A DNA stretch of 64,000 bases. Source: Nilaparvata lugens. Taxonomy: Eukaryota; Arthropoda; Insecta; Hemiptera; Delphacidae. A program made the position numbers and the translations under genes. Under the pieces are notes generated by a model. That model did no database searches. It saw only the letters and a program-made list of their open reading frames with translations, and was not told the origin of the DNA. The first letter of the stretch is position 1, and every line of letters starts with the position of its first letter. This document shows, piece by piece, positions 42,275 through 54,348 of this stretch. The stretch spans positions 36,390,001 to 36,454,000 of the forward strand of contig NC_052509.1 of assembly GCF_014356525.2 (NCBI RefSeq). Direction: 5' to 3'.

Positions 42275-43186
42275 ATGTTGTCATACAGCAGCAGAAAACT
42301 TAATAGAAAGAACGTTGGTTTAATCGAAAAGATTAAGAAATTGAGAAAAGTAATTAGAGACAAGCATAAAAGCTTAGTCAATTTTGAAAGGCGATCAGAG
42401 GAATACAATAGGAAAACTCTATCACCATTGATAGAACCTATAATTGAATTGGGAAAAAACAAATTCTCACACTCTAGTGTAAAACCAAAAAAGGAAGAAG
42501 TAAAAGAGGAACAGAGTATGGAAATTGATGATAATGAGGAGGGGGATGAGCAGAGTTATGAGAGTTCAACAGACAATTTTTTAAGCTCGACTAAATTTGA
42601 AAACAGTTTACTTGGTTCTAGCAGAAACGATGATGTGCTGTCACAATATCTAAAAACGTTTCATGCGGAAAAATTGAATAATTCAATCAGTTATGGAATT
42701 TCATATAATTCTAAAGATGACGTGTATTATATTGGAAATCAGCGAGTAATATTCGATAACGGTTATATAGATATTAATAATGAAAGATTTCGTTTAACAC
42801 AAGGCCTACTTGAGTTATTATTCAGTGCAAGACCTAACTCGAATCTTTATAATCAGAGAGATCTGGATAAGTATAAAAAAATCTTAACACTTACAGGCAT
42901 ACATTTAGATCGAAGAGGCTATGTTAAACGAAATCAGGGAATTAAATCGCAAATGATTCAAAAGTTATTTCCCAGTAAAAAAATTAGTAAAAAGAAGGGG
43001 TGGGGTTTATTGAAATTTGCAAAAAATAATTCTCATGATAGAATTTATCAATACTTTGATAATTTTGACGAATTAGTGGAAAGATTAAATTTACTCTATT
43101 CCTCAAAAGCTACTGGCAACACCGGGCATGATATTGAGATCGCGTCTATAATTGAAGAGCTAAAAGAAGCAAAATTAATTGTTTAG
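42275..43186 (+). CDS. DUF8207-type Polinton protein
   Basis: An intact 303-residue frame, 21 bp after the ATPase stop. Residues 1-50 are basic and coiled-coil-like; 70-105 are acidic and low complexity; 130-230 form the conserved domain with YGISYNSKDDVYYIGNQRV, DINNERFRLTQGLLELLF and a D-x-x-x-Y-K-K-I-L-x-L-T-G box. A Lys-rich segment (KKISKKKGWGLLKF) follows. From memory this is the DUF8207 domain found in Polinton-linked proteins of hydra, ants and other animals, with the G-x-x-G-L-x-E-L-L core. Its role is unknown; a structural or core protein is likely, given its place after the ATPase. It is the only undamaged gene of notable length in the element. Confidence 0.75.
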   Translation: MLSYSSRKLNRKNVGLIEKIKKLRKVIRDKHKSLVNFERRSEEYNRKTLSPLIEPIIELGKNKFSHSSVKPKKEEVKEEQSMEIDDNEEGDEQSYESSTDNFLSSTKFENSLLGSSRNDDVLSQYLKTFHAEKLNNSISYGISYNSKDDVYYIGNQRVIFDNGYIDINNERFRLTQGLLELLFSARPNSNLYNQRDLDKYKKILTLTGIHLDRRGYVKRNQGIKSQMIQKLFPSKKISKKKGWGLLKFAKNNSHDRIYQYFDNFDELVERLNLLYSSKATGNTGHDIEIASIIEELKEAKLIV

Positions 43187-43192
43187 TGTTTT

Positions 43193-44223
43193 GATGACTC
43201 TACATCGATTCGGACGAATTGATACGGCTAGTGCTAGCGGAGCTGTTGCTAATCTTACGTGTGATATTGACTCGATAACACAGAAATAATCGAATCGATA
43301 AATCAACAAGGAATCAGCGAAGCTGTGAAATTTTATTTAGATTCGCAAATAACCAAACTCGTTTCGGAAAATACAAAGAATATTGGAGTGAGCATAATTG
43401 AAAGAGAACATATTCTAAGTACATTACAAAATTTCAGTGCTAATATCGATAAAGCTATTGCAGAGAGAACTCTAACTTTAAAATCTGCTCTAGGAGAAGT
43501 AAAAACTTTAACAGACAGCTTTTCATCTCAGTTGCTCAGTATTAACAACGATAAAGTTGATAAAGCTTATTTAGATGAAAATTAAAAGCCGTATCAGATA
43601 AAATTAAGAATTTGGAGGTGCTGGACAGAAACTATCTCAATACTAAATTAAAACAGCTTAGTACAGAAATTTTTACTAAAGTGAATGAAACAGATCCATC
43701 ATCAATTGATAAGCAATATTTAGAATCTGCTTTGCAGAAATTGACTAGTTCTTCATTAACAAAGGAAGAGTTTGAAAAACGATTATCTGAAATGGCGAGT
43801 GCAATAAAAGCTAATATTATGGAGGGTATTGAACAATTCATTACAAAAGATGCTATTGCTATTCTAATTAAGCAAATTGCAGAAAAGTACGCAACTAAAA
43901 ATGATATAGGAGATTTTATTAAGAAAAACGAGATGGGAGTAGCTGTGAAAAGCGTTCGTGATGAAATAGCTGAGGCAATTAAAAATTCGGAAGAGGGTAC
44001 TGTCATGAGACTGCAATGTTCGGCTCCATTCATTGACTATCTAAATTTATTCATACACAGAGTGGCCCTGGACATCATATCCAAATACGCCCAGGTAAGT
44101 TTTCACATGAACTGGATTGAGGCCAAACAACATAACCTTACAGAAAATCAGGTAGTGCAAATTATTACAGAAAAAATGGATTTAGCCAAATATAAAGACT
44201 TTATATTGGCGCCGAAAACATAA
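43193..44223 (+). pseudogene. Coiled-coil fibre-like protein, frameshifted
   Basis: One gene in at least three frames: start at 43193 (MTLHRFGRIDT), shift near 43285, open 43325-43585, shift near 43590, open 43612-44223. The content is alpha-helical with imperfect repeats of about 40 residues built around D-K-x-Y-L or D-x-x-Y-L and L-x-x-L (DKAYLDEN, DRNYLNTKLKQL, DKQYLESALQKL), as expected for a rod or fibre. The C-terminal ~60 residues (FIDYLNLFIHRVALDIISKY on) are not repetitive. It follows the DUF8207 gene by 7 bp and precedes a tandem-repeat region. A virion fibre or spike role is inference. Confidence 0.6.
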
Positions 44224-44600
44224 AATCTTGTAAACAGTTGCGTGAGAGAGAGTGAACTTTAACACATGTTGCTTCAAATTTCAGTCTAGACATTTTTCAC
44301 TATGATTGATTGCATAAACACTTGCGTGAGAGAGAGAGAGAGGTATTTAAACACCTCCTGCTTCAAATTTCAGCCTAGACATTTTTTGACTATGATTGAT
44401 TGCATAAACACTTGTGTGAGAGAGAGTGAAGTATTTTAACACCTCCTGCTTCAAATTTCAGTCTAGACATTTTTGACTATGATTGATTGCATAAACACTT
44501 GCGTGAGAGAGAGTGAAGTATTTAAACACCTGCAGCTTCAAATTTCAGTCTAGACATTTTTGACTATATCGGTTTTCTACATAAATCTTGTAAAAGGATG
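44224..44600 (+). repeat. Tandem ~88-bp repeats inside Polinton
   Basis: Four to five imperfect copies; starts at about 44224, 44311, 44401 and 44488, each with TAAACACTTGCGTGAGAGAG, ACACCTCCTGCTTCAAATTTC and GTCTAGACATTTTTGACTAT. Non-coding, directly after the fibre-like gene. Confidence 0.85.
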
Positions 44601-45009
44601 AGATATTATGAGAGAGAGTGAAGTAACTTTAACGGCTAAACACATGTCACAGATGATAAATCGATTTAGACATTTTTCATGTAACGGAATGTAACGGTTT
44701 TCGATGCAGGAGAGGGGAACCTTGCAGAGTGCTCGTGTCATTTGTCTAGAAGAGGGAGAGGGTGACGAGCGAGCGCACGTGCCTACGGTTTGAATTCTCT
44801 AGCCTTTCGTAACTCTCGATAGAGAGAAGCGTTTCACTAGTATAGGAGCGCAAAATGGAAGTTAGTTATCGCTTGTCTCCTTCACTCGCCTTTCGTAATA
44901 GAGAAGGAATTTAGAAGGGTGAGGGTAAGAGATGGACTGAGTAAAAGAAGGAGAAAGCAGATGCTACATCTGACTGGAGCCGTCTGCTGCTTGTGAGAAG
45001 CGACTCGGT
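44601..45009. other. Polinton non-coding right region
   Basis: No gene; GAG-rich sequence between the tandem repeats and the right terminal repeat. Confidence 0.5.
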
Positions 45010-45606
45010 CAGTATAGATGTAGTAATATGGATTCACTTTAATTTGTCAGTATAGCATTAGAAATATGGATTCACTTTAATTTGACAGTAGAGAATTTTT
45101 CCCTCTCAAAGAGATTTTTTCCCTCATCTAGCATTCACTTTAATTTGTCAGTATAGCATTAGAAATATGGATTCACTTTAATCTGTCAGTATAGATGTAG
45201 TAATATGGATTCACTTTAATCTGTCACCAAGGGAATTTTTCCCTCTCAAAGAGATTTTTTTCCCTCATCTAGCATTCACCTCAATTTGTCAGTATAGCAT
45301 TAGATGTAGAAATATGGATTCACTTTAATCTGTCAGTATAGAGAGATATCTCTTTTCATCCCCCTCACCACCACTGGACAAGGGGAAGGGGAAATCTATT
45401 TTTAGAAAGAGAGAGAGAGAGAGGAAGATATATCTCTCTCTTTTCAACCCCCTCACAACCACTGGGCAAGGGGAAGGTGAAATCTATTTTTAGAACACCC
45501 CCCACCCTACAGGCGGGGGGAAGGGGAGGCGGGATGGACGATGGGGGAGAGGGGGGAGGGGATTTCAAGCGAAAAAGCTTCCTCAAAGTATCAGTTTCCC
45601 TCTACT
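45010..45606 (-). repeat. Polinton right terminal inverted repeat
   Basis: Reverse complement of the left repeat with different copy numbers of the internal modules. The outermost 40 bp and the C-rich block (about 45480-45560) match closely. The Pro/Ser-rich minus-strand frame here is a by-product of C-rich sequence. Confidence 0.9.
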
Positions 45607-45612
45607 TAAATT

Positions 45613-46459
45613 ATTCACTACATCCAGGGAAGGAAAATATCAATATTCATAAAGCACAAATATTATTTTGCTGGAAATGAAAAAAATGATAGTATAGATG
45701 TAATAAACGATATATTGCATTTTTTTAAATGCCCATGAGCATTCTGACGTTATTTTTCAATGAATAACGATTTGCCTAGCTTGGCTGCAGTCGGTAAAGC
45801 ATGAGTACAAAAAATATATAACTCTGGTTGTGGTTCTTAGACTTTGATAAATTTCTTACAAGTTCGCTCAGGGTTTCTGGCAATTTACTGCTCATGGACA
45901 ATTTATAGAAATTTTTTGGAATGTATTATTTACAGAGATTTATTTAACAATGCAATATATTGCTGAGTCATCCAGCTCATTCCATCAATGATAAAATCGG
46001 ATGGTAACTTTCTTAATAATTCAATACTGATAATTTGATAAATAGATATGAGATTTGTCATGCGTGGTATTGGGGAATTAAATAAAAGGATACACCATAA
46101 AAAATTTGATACATATATTGTACAAATAAATATTAAAAGTCAGATAAATATGGAAACATATAGAGCAACAAGCACACACCATAAATATAAGAATAAATAT
46201 ATCAAAATAAAATATCACAGACTAGTACACTATCCTTTAGCTCTTTAGCACGAAACGTTACCATGTGCTTTTTTAATTCATTGATAATATTATGCATTCA
46301 TTTGTATGCAGCTTAGGTATCGACTTGCTGTTGCTTGTCGATTTAGTGAATCTCACTTTATATCTTCTTTCCAAAAATCATAAAATGATAAATTGATAAT
46401 TCATAAATTATAAATATACAGTATATATATTTCTTTAGGCTCTTGTATATTCCTCAATA

Positions 46460-46504
<45 letters not shown>

Positions 46505-47033
46505 GGGCTTAAGGTTCAGCCTCTGATGGAAGTAGATAAATCAATTTATCCAGTGAACAAGAGCTACATTATATCATTACAAATTATTAAATAGAATCAA
46601 TGATTGAGTGAGCGTTTGTATTACAAGATTAAAATTTAATATTCCTTTAATCTGTGCACCTTTGGATATGTAAATTGATACACTCTTATCTAATAAAATA
46701 TATTTCTTATACCTTCTTAAGACTTGCGCAAGTTTCATAATAATTTTCAATATTTATAACCTTTTCGATGATCTAGCTTTTGTATTTATTTCACTCGAAG
46801 CACTGAGGGCGCCCTAACTTTATATATTCCAATAATATATCACTCACGTGCTGAATTTTTACAAGTTGTTGGCGGCGATCCGAATTTCCTGGTCGTCCTG
46901 GATTTTTGGTGGCCAAAGTCGTCTTCTCCAAGGGAATAAATAAATGTTTAAATGACTTTCGCTTTAATGCAGCATCACTATGTCTTAGGAAAAATTAATT
47001 AATGACTTCAAACTTTAAGTCTTTCAAAAGTAC
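45613..47033. other. Intergenic; TA microsatellite
   Basis: AT-rich DNA with no supported gene; (TA)n at about 46460-46505. Confidence 0.4.
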
Positions 47034-48150
47034 AATTGAGGCGGTGGGTGCAATATGGGCCTATAGGCCTATAAGCCCTTATTGGGGAGAACTCGGAAAT
47101 GGATTCTCCATCATTTCTTCTATAAAATGTGAAGATTTCATTCGAATATCTTTTTTCTTGAGGTTGGTATAAGTATTATAGCAAACCCATGTTCAAGCCC
47201 TTCTTGCAGAGAAAAGCTAATTTTCCTTACTTTTGTGGTTTTATTCACTATAACTTAAAATATTACCTATTGAAAGCGTTGCAATTCAGCACAGCAGTAT
47301 TGTATTATCAAATACAAACCTTGTGGTACACTTGCTGTGTCTAAATCATACTCTCAAGTGTATGAACCTTTCAAATATATTTGAAGCAACTCCCTGAAAA
47401 ACTTTCTTTGTCTATTGCACCAGCAGTTCCACTTGAAATAGGAAAAATCAAAGATGTCAGAGACCTCTATCCTTATTTGAAACAGGAGAGCCGACAGTTT
47501 TATTAAGAGTTTTTTGCGAGAAGGGAAACTAACCAAGAAGCTGATTACAAGTACAGAACTTCTCCACTGATTCAGAAGAGAAGAAAATGATGAACCGATG
47601 GCCATGGATGTTTCTTCATAAGACATTCACATATCATTTTCAAATAGGATAACACTCATATTTGGGGCATCATTTCAACTAATATTTGGCATCTGGTTTC
47701 AATATTTCATTGAACCATGAACACTTTTGAAGTTTTATTTTTCATAAAGACATGTATATTAAATAGGAATAAATAAATAATTAAATATATTAAACAGTAT
47801 TGTAATATTTATTACCTATACGAAATTTACTCATTAAAATAACCCAAGACCTTATTGGGGAGAACAGATTTATGAGCCCTTATTGTATAGAATGTCATAG
47901 AGAGTATTCTCCCCAATAAGGGCTTCCAACATACTTCCATATTATATTAAATTGAAAATGAAGTATCTTGAAATAAAATTTGTTCCTATTAATTTACCAA
48001 AGAGAACATATTTCCAAAAGAATTGAACCATTCATATTTCAACAATGTTAACCGAATGTTACAAGAAATATGTGTAAAAACTTTGGATCTTTATATCTCA
48101 GAACGATAGTTTTGAGTTACAGCCCTTATTGCACCTACCGCCTCAATTCA
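47034..48150. mobile_element. Inverted-repeat DNA transposon relic
   Basis: Left end AATTGAGGCGGTGGGTGCAAT (47034), right end ATTGCACCTACCGCCTCAATT (48150): about 24-bp inverted repeats with one mismatch; GCCCTTATTGGGGAGAA repeats occur inside both ends. On the plus strand, 47370-47630 reads, across frameshifts, like protein (VPLEIGKIKDVRDLYPYLK, FARRET). It may be the last exon of an unidentified transposase. No family assigned. Confidence 0.6.
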
Positions 48151-50600
48151 ATAAAGGGTCTTGTGCTCTACAAATTTTAGTGTCGTTCCATAGTGGTGTC
48201 TAGCAGGCAAGTGGGCAGGTTCTACTCTTATTTCTAAAATTTTCATTTCCGACTTACAAATTTACATATATTTAAATAATTCGCTACTATGTCATTTAAA
48301 GATATCAAATAGTCCGTGCCAATCTACCAAACTATTACCTATATCTCAGGCATAATACTTTATACTTTCTCGGACCATATCCGATACATAAACTGAGTAG
48401 TAACAATTTTACAAAATCTTATCATTTATAGAAATATTTATAAATACATTTGAATCGGCTCTCTATTGCCGCCCATCGATTACTGCAATTTGATTGGTTC
48501 ATGCAAATTCACTACTGTATCCATGCGCCTAGGAACATCCCACTTCCTTAATATTCTAATTTATTTTTATAAGGTGGTTTAAGTATATTCATTACAGATA
48601 ATAGATTTTTTTAGGATTTATAAATTGTTTCTCCCTCTATAACAATCAGCCATGTGCTTTCCAAAGTCCTCCAGCTGCATACCATTTGTTTACAATAAAT
48701 TTTTGCCAAGGTGTCTGGCTAGATTTTACATTATTCGACTTGATTGATTATTAGGTCGCCGATCAGTAGGTATTTTAAGCCTAACCTCAAATTTTCCAAT
48801 ACTTTAGATGATAATAATATAAGTAGCAAATAACATTCTTTTTCTATTCGGCTGTTCTAATATTAGCCATGGTACCCGTTATTATTTAATCTTTTAATAG
48901 TTGTTATCGCATTTGGCGATAATAGACTAGCTATTTTTACTTCAGACCTATAAAATTCTTCCAAATAGGGATTTTGCTTGCCCATCAGATTTTAATATGA
49001 CTGTTACAGCATATAAAATAATTTTAGAAATTCAGATTTTCGTTTGATAATCATTATAAAGAGGTTATGTTGTTCAATGACATGATACACTTGAACGTTT
49101 TTTGTAAAATTATCCGTGAAATGGTACCTAGACTAAGCATATTCTGCTCTCCATAATACCTTTATGGTATATTAAAATTCCAATTCATCAAAGTAAGTAT
49201 CATTGGATCGAATCATGTTGTTGACCTGATGATTTTCCACGATTTAACATAACAGCAAACATCAAATTCTTCTTCACAGTTTTCCTACCTCGAGAAATAG
49301 TATGCTGGAAAATAGTACGAACATAACATACAGGAGTTCTTCATTTTTATTTATGTGGCAATATACTTTAACGGTCGGATTGAATCAAAATAAGAATAGT
49401 GTGACTCAAAATGTGCTTGAAGGCATGAAGACAACAACGATTCATGAAGAGAACAATTTTCAGAACAAGAAAAAAAAGTTGTTTTTTGTGTTTGTGTTTT
49501 GTGAGTGAGCCGAAAGTTGATTTACATTACCATAATGAGGCATGCCGAGAGGCGAATAGCTATAATAGAAATGAGGATCAGTGATGATCGAGCTGATTGC
49601 CTCAGGGCCAAAGATACGATCACATAGTTCACAATCATGTAGGATGGGTGAGCATGAGGATATCCTTTGGAGATTTGAGATGGACGAATTGTTGGAGATG
49701 TAGTTTGGAAAAGTGAAGGAGTCTATATTGGCCGCAGACAGAAGATGTTATACTATAAATAGGATATATAGTAGGAAATACTGGTAAGAACCCATGCTTC
49801 GCAATGACTCTCCCAAAGTCAGAATTTGATTGTATCGTCTGAAAAAGACGATATGATCTAGCAAATGGACGTTATTGGATAGATCTTCAAATAATATGCT
49901 ATCCAAGACCCAAGGTAAATAAGTTCATATTATCAACGCAGCGTGCTGACAGACCGTAATAGGAGGCGAGAAATTACTATTTTACGTTTGACGTGACTCA
50001 ACTTTCTCAAATAATAACTTCTGAGACAAAACCTGTGGATTATTCATGAATCATACAAATGGAAAATCTTCAAGAAATTGGAGAGTCAATAATTGAAAAT
50101 AGTTGAGTGAAGAATGTTATTGATGTACAAGTATATTACAATGTAGTATAATGAAGGCTAAAGTATACTATTTTTATTTATTGTGTAAAATGTGGAGTGA
50201 TTTCGGTAAAATGTGGAAAACACAGAGCGAAAAGTTGCTTTTTCCATTTATGGGGTTATAAATTACTTTCCAATGGTTTGGATTGTACCTAAAGGTAAAG
50301 GTACACTCATCTCTCATAATCATCAGTTTCATTACTCACGCACAAGCATACAGCTCATGTAAGCATAACCATGGAGTGAAGATACTGTTAACCTAACGTA
50401 TTTACTTGTCTCTGGCATCACCCTCAGGAAAAAAAATATAATTAGCAACTTTATTCAATTTATTCAAATAAATTATTCAGCAAACAAATCCAAACAGGGA
50501 TGTATTTTGTAAAAAAGCCGCGAAACAGCAACGGTACGTTATTACGAGTATTTCACATTTTTGACCTAACTAATGTAGCTTTTATCGATTTAAGTCGACA
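48151..50600. other. Intergenic, nothing firm
   Basis: AT-rich DNA. At about 49770-49830 there is a short AGAACCCATGCTTCGCAA box related to the dispersed repeat at 60530-60580. No gene. Confidence 0.4.
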
Positions 50601-50615
50601 GTTTGGCATTTCTCT

Positions 50616-51121
50616 TAATGTTTGCATGTTTGAATGTTTAAATGTTAAGATGTTTTAATGTTTAAATGTTTAAATGTTTAAATGTTTAAATGTTTAAATG
50701 TTTAAATGTTTAAATGTTTGAATGTTTGAATGTTTAAATGTTTAAATGTTTAAATGTTTAAATGTTAATGTTTAAATGTTTAAATGTTTAAATGTTTAAA
50801 TGTTTAAATGTTTAAATGTTTAAATGTTTAAATGTTAAATGTTTAAATGTTTAAATGTTTAATGTTTAAATGTTTAAATGTTTAAATTTTAATGTTTAAA
50901 TGTTTAAATGTTTAATGTTTAAATGTTTAAATGTTTAAATGTTTAAATGTTTAAATGTTTAAATTTTAAATGTTTAAATTTTAATGTTTAAATGTTTAAA
51001 TGTTTAAATGTTTAAATGTTTAAATGTTTAAATGTTTAAATGTTTAAATGTTTAAATGTTTAAATGTTTAAATTTTAAATGTTTAAATGTTTAAATGTTT
51101 AAATGTTTAATGTTTAAATGT
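50616..51121. repeat. (AAATGTTT)n satellite, block 1
   Basis: About 60 copies of an 8-bp unit with rare variants (AAATTTT, TTTGAATG, ATGTTAAT). Confidence 0.97.
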
Positions 51122-52198
51122 TTAGGGGCCGGTTTCCGAGCTCGGGATCTATAAGTTCTGGACTTACAGAGTCCAGGACTCAAATAAGCTCTCGGTCTAT
51201 ATTGACTTTCTGAATCACGATTTTATCTTCCAAACTCCGGAGTCTATCAAGTTCTCGACTTATTTGAGTCCAGGACTTTAACGCAGTAGACATGAGGGAA
51301 ATTCACAATATTTCGCTGTTGTATTGTTGGCATTATAGCAAAACGGAAACAGCTGATTGCAGCGGGACAATTCAAATGAGCATGCTCTCCAAACTATTTT
51401 GTAAAAATACGTTTCGATTTGTTTGTAGGCCTATTCAAAGCAAAACCTTTGAAAGGTGGATGAATAAACATTTAATTTTACATTATGCTGTTATTGATCA
51501 TTGATCCTAACCAGTGATTTTGGAATAAAAATTTCATTTGGCTATCGAGTTTGAAAACGTATTTGTTTTGAAAAAACTGGAGTAATAATTTATTACTGTT
51601 ATTATTATTAATATGTTGAATATGACATGGATTAATAACATTCAGATTAGAATATAAATTCCAAGGCAATCCTTGTATTATTTTGCTTGAACATTTTTAG
51701 GTTATGTCATAAAATGAGGTTACAGTAGTTTTTTACGCATAACTCTGATACAGTTATATTCCAATATAAACTTGCAAACTATATATTATGAATTTAGATG
51801 GACCAATCCAAATAATTTAGGTATTCCATGACATCTATTTAGCTTTTTATCTACTCCAAAACAATAACTGAATTGTGTTTGCACAGTTAAGTCTAGAACT
51901 TGGATTTAAACCCTACCCCAGTCGAGGGTTTAAAATAACGCTGTTTTAAGTCCTGGACTTAACGATTTTTGATAAATCCTTGACTCGGAAAGAGGCGAGA
52001 ATCTAATTCAAGTCCTGGACTTATAAGCCATTCACTCAGAAAGCGAAATTATAAACTCCAGTGTCTAACATGATCTCTAAACTCCAGAGTCTATTTAAGT
52101 CCTCAACTACGTTAACGCTCTGACTCGGAAAGCCAATTTTCTGACTCCAGAGTTTAAAGCCAGTTAAAGTCTAGTCTGAAGTCGGAGACCGGCCCTAA
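51122..52198. mobile_element. 1077-bp foldback element, copy 1
   Basis: Bounded by TTAGGGGCCGGTTTCCGA and its near complement at the other end (AGACCGGCCCTAA). Subterminal regions on both sides are full of AGTCCAGGACT / AAGTCCTGGACTT and GACTCGGAAAG / TTTCCGAG modules, giving long imperfect inverted arms; the centre is unique AT-rich DNA. A 70-codon frame (51292-51504) has no recognised family and is identical in copy 2. It sits inside the satellite. Confidence 0.8.
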
Positions 52199-53271
52199 AT
52201 GTTTAAATTCTTAAATGTTTAAATGTTTAAGTGTTTAAATGTTTAAATGTTTAAATGTTTAAATGTTTAAATGTTTGAATGTTTAAATGTTAAATGTTTA
52301 AATGTTTAAATGTTTAAATGTTAAATGTTTAAATGTTTAATGTTTAAATGTTAAAGTTTAAATGTTTAAATGTTTAAATGTTTAAATGTTTAAATGTTTA
52401 AATGTTTAAATGTTTAAATGTTTAAATGTTTAAATGTTTAAATGTTTAAATGTTTAAATGTTTAAATGTTTAAATGTTTAAATGTTTAAATGTTTAAATG
52501 TTTAAATGTTTTAAATGTTTAAATGTTAAATGTTTAAATGTTTAAATGTTTAAATGTTTAAATGTTTAAATGTTTAAATGTTTAAATGTTTAAATGTTTA
52601 AATGTTTAAATGTTTAAATGTTTAAAGTTTAAATGTTTAAATGTTTAAATGTTTAAATGTGTAAATGTTTAAATGTTTAAAATGTTTAAATGTTTTAAAT
52701 GTTTAAATGTTTAAATGTTTAATGTTAAATGTTTAATGTTTAAATGTTTAAATGTTTAAATGTTTAAATGTTTAAAATGTTTTAAATGTTAAATGTTTAA
52801 ATGTTAAATGTTTAAATGTTTAAATGTTTAAATGTTTAATGTTTAAATGTTTAAATGTTTTAAATGTTTAAATGTTTAAATGTTTAAATGTTTAAATGTT
52901 TAAAATGTTTTAAATGTTTAAATGTTTAAATGTTTAAATGTTTAAATGTTAAATGTTTAAAATGTTTTAAATGTTTAAATGTTTAAATGTTTAAATTTTA
53001 AATGTTTAAATGTTTAAATGTTTAAATGTTTAAATGTTTAAAGTTTAAATGTTTAAATGTTTAAATGTTTAAATGTTTAAATGTTTAAATGTTTAAATGT
53101 TTAAATGTTTAAATGTTTAAATGTTTAAATGTTCAAATGTTTTAAATGTTTAAGTGTTTAAATGTTTAATGTTTAAATGTTTAATGTTTAATGTTTAAAT
53201 GTTAAATGTTTAAAGTTAAATGTTTAAATGTTTAAATGTTTAAATGTTTAAATGTTTAAATGTTTAAATGT
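52199..53271. repeat. (AAATGTTT)n satellite, block 2
   Basis: About 130 units, with more variants (AAAATGTTTT, AAATGTTC) than block 1. Confidence 0.97.
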
Positions 53272-54348
53272 TTAGGGGCCGGTTTCCGAGCTCGGGATCT
53301 ATAAGTTCTGGACTTACAGAGTCCAGGACTCAAATAAGCTCTCGGGTCTATATTGACTTTCTGAATCACGATTTTATCTTCCAAACTCCGGAGTCTATCA
53401 AGTTCTCGACTTATTTGAGTCCAGGACTTTAACGCAGTAGACATGAGGGAAATTCACAATATTTCGCTGTTGTATTGTTGGCATTATAGCAAAACGGAAA
53501 CAGCTGATTGCAGCGGGACAATTCAAATGAGCATGCTCTCCAAACTATTTTGTAAAAATACGTTTCGATTTGTTTGTAGGCCTATTCAAAGCAAAACCTT
53601 TGAAAGGTGGATGAATAAACATTTAATTTTACATTATGCTGTTATTGATCATTGATCCTAACCAGTGATTTTGGAATAAAAATTTCATTTGGCTATCGAG
53701 TTTGAAAACGTATTTGTTTTGAAAAAACTGGAGTAATAATTTATTACTGTTATTATTATTAATATGTTGAATATGACATGGATTAATAACATTCAGATTA
53801 GAATATAAATTCCAAGGCAATCCTTGTATTATTTTGCTTGAACATTTTAGGTTATGTCATAGAATGAGGTTACAGTAGTTTTTTACGCATAACTCTGATA
53901 CAGTTATATTCCAATATAAACTTGCAAACTATATATTATGAATTTAGATGGACCAATCCAAATAATTTAGGTATTCCATGACATCTATTTAGCTTTTTAT
54001 CTACTCCAAAACAATAACTGAATTGTGTTTGCAAAGTTAAGTCTAGAACTTGGATTTAAACCCTACACCAGTTGAGGGTTTAAAATCACGCTGTTTTAAG
54101 TCCTGGACTTAACGATTTTTGAAAAATCCTTGACTCGGAAAGAGGCGAGAATCTAATTCAAGTCCTGGACTTACAAGCCATTCACTCAGAAAGCGAAATT
54201 ATAAACTCCAGGGTCTAACATGATCTCTAAACTCCAGAGTCTATTTAAGTCCTCAACTACGTTAACGCTCTGACTCGGAAAGCCAATTTTCTGACCCCAG
54301 AGTTTAAAGCCAGTTAAAGTCTAGTCTGAAGTCGGAAACCGGCCCTAA
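53272..54348. mobile_element. 1077-bp foldback element, copy 2
   Basis: Same length and ends as copy 1, differing at only a modest number of positions (for example an extra G near 53346, one T fewer near 53846, and GGAAACC for GGAGACC at the right end). The offset from copy 1 is exactly 2150 bp. Confidence 0.85.

Larger units (their letters stand above)
40090..45612. mobile_element. Polinton/Maverick derivative with intact ends and 6-bp duplication
   Basis: The element spans 40096-45606 (5511 bp). It starts AGTAGAGGGAAACTGATAC and ends with its reverse complement (GTATCAGTTTCCCTCTACT). It is flanked by TAAATT at 40090-40095 and 45607-45612. Long terminal inverted repeats (~0.6 kb), AG...CT termini and a 6-bp duplication are the hallmarks of Polintons. 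Genes inside: two minus-strand proteins of unknown function, a BIR-like minus-strand fragment, a truncated packaging ATPase, a DUF8207-type protein and a frameshifted coiled-coil gene. Protein-primed DNA polymerase B, integrase, cysteine protease and both capsid proteins are absent, against a usual 15-20 kb. It was thus an internally deleted element mobilised in trans, or it was deleted after insertion. Confidence 0.88.

Noticed and set aside
45365..45680. Pro-rich and Gly-rich frames in the Polinton right end
   Set aside because: By-products of C/G-rich terminal repeat sequence.
51292..51504. 70-codon frame in the foldback element as a gene
   Set aside because: Its identity in both copies is explained by recent duplication of the whole unit; no other evidence for coding.
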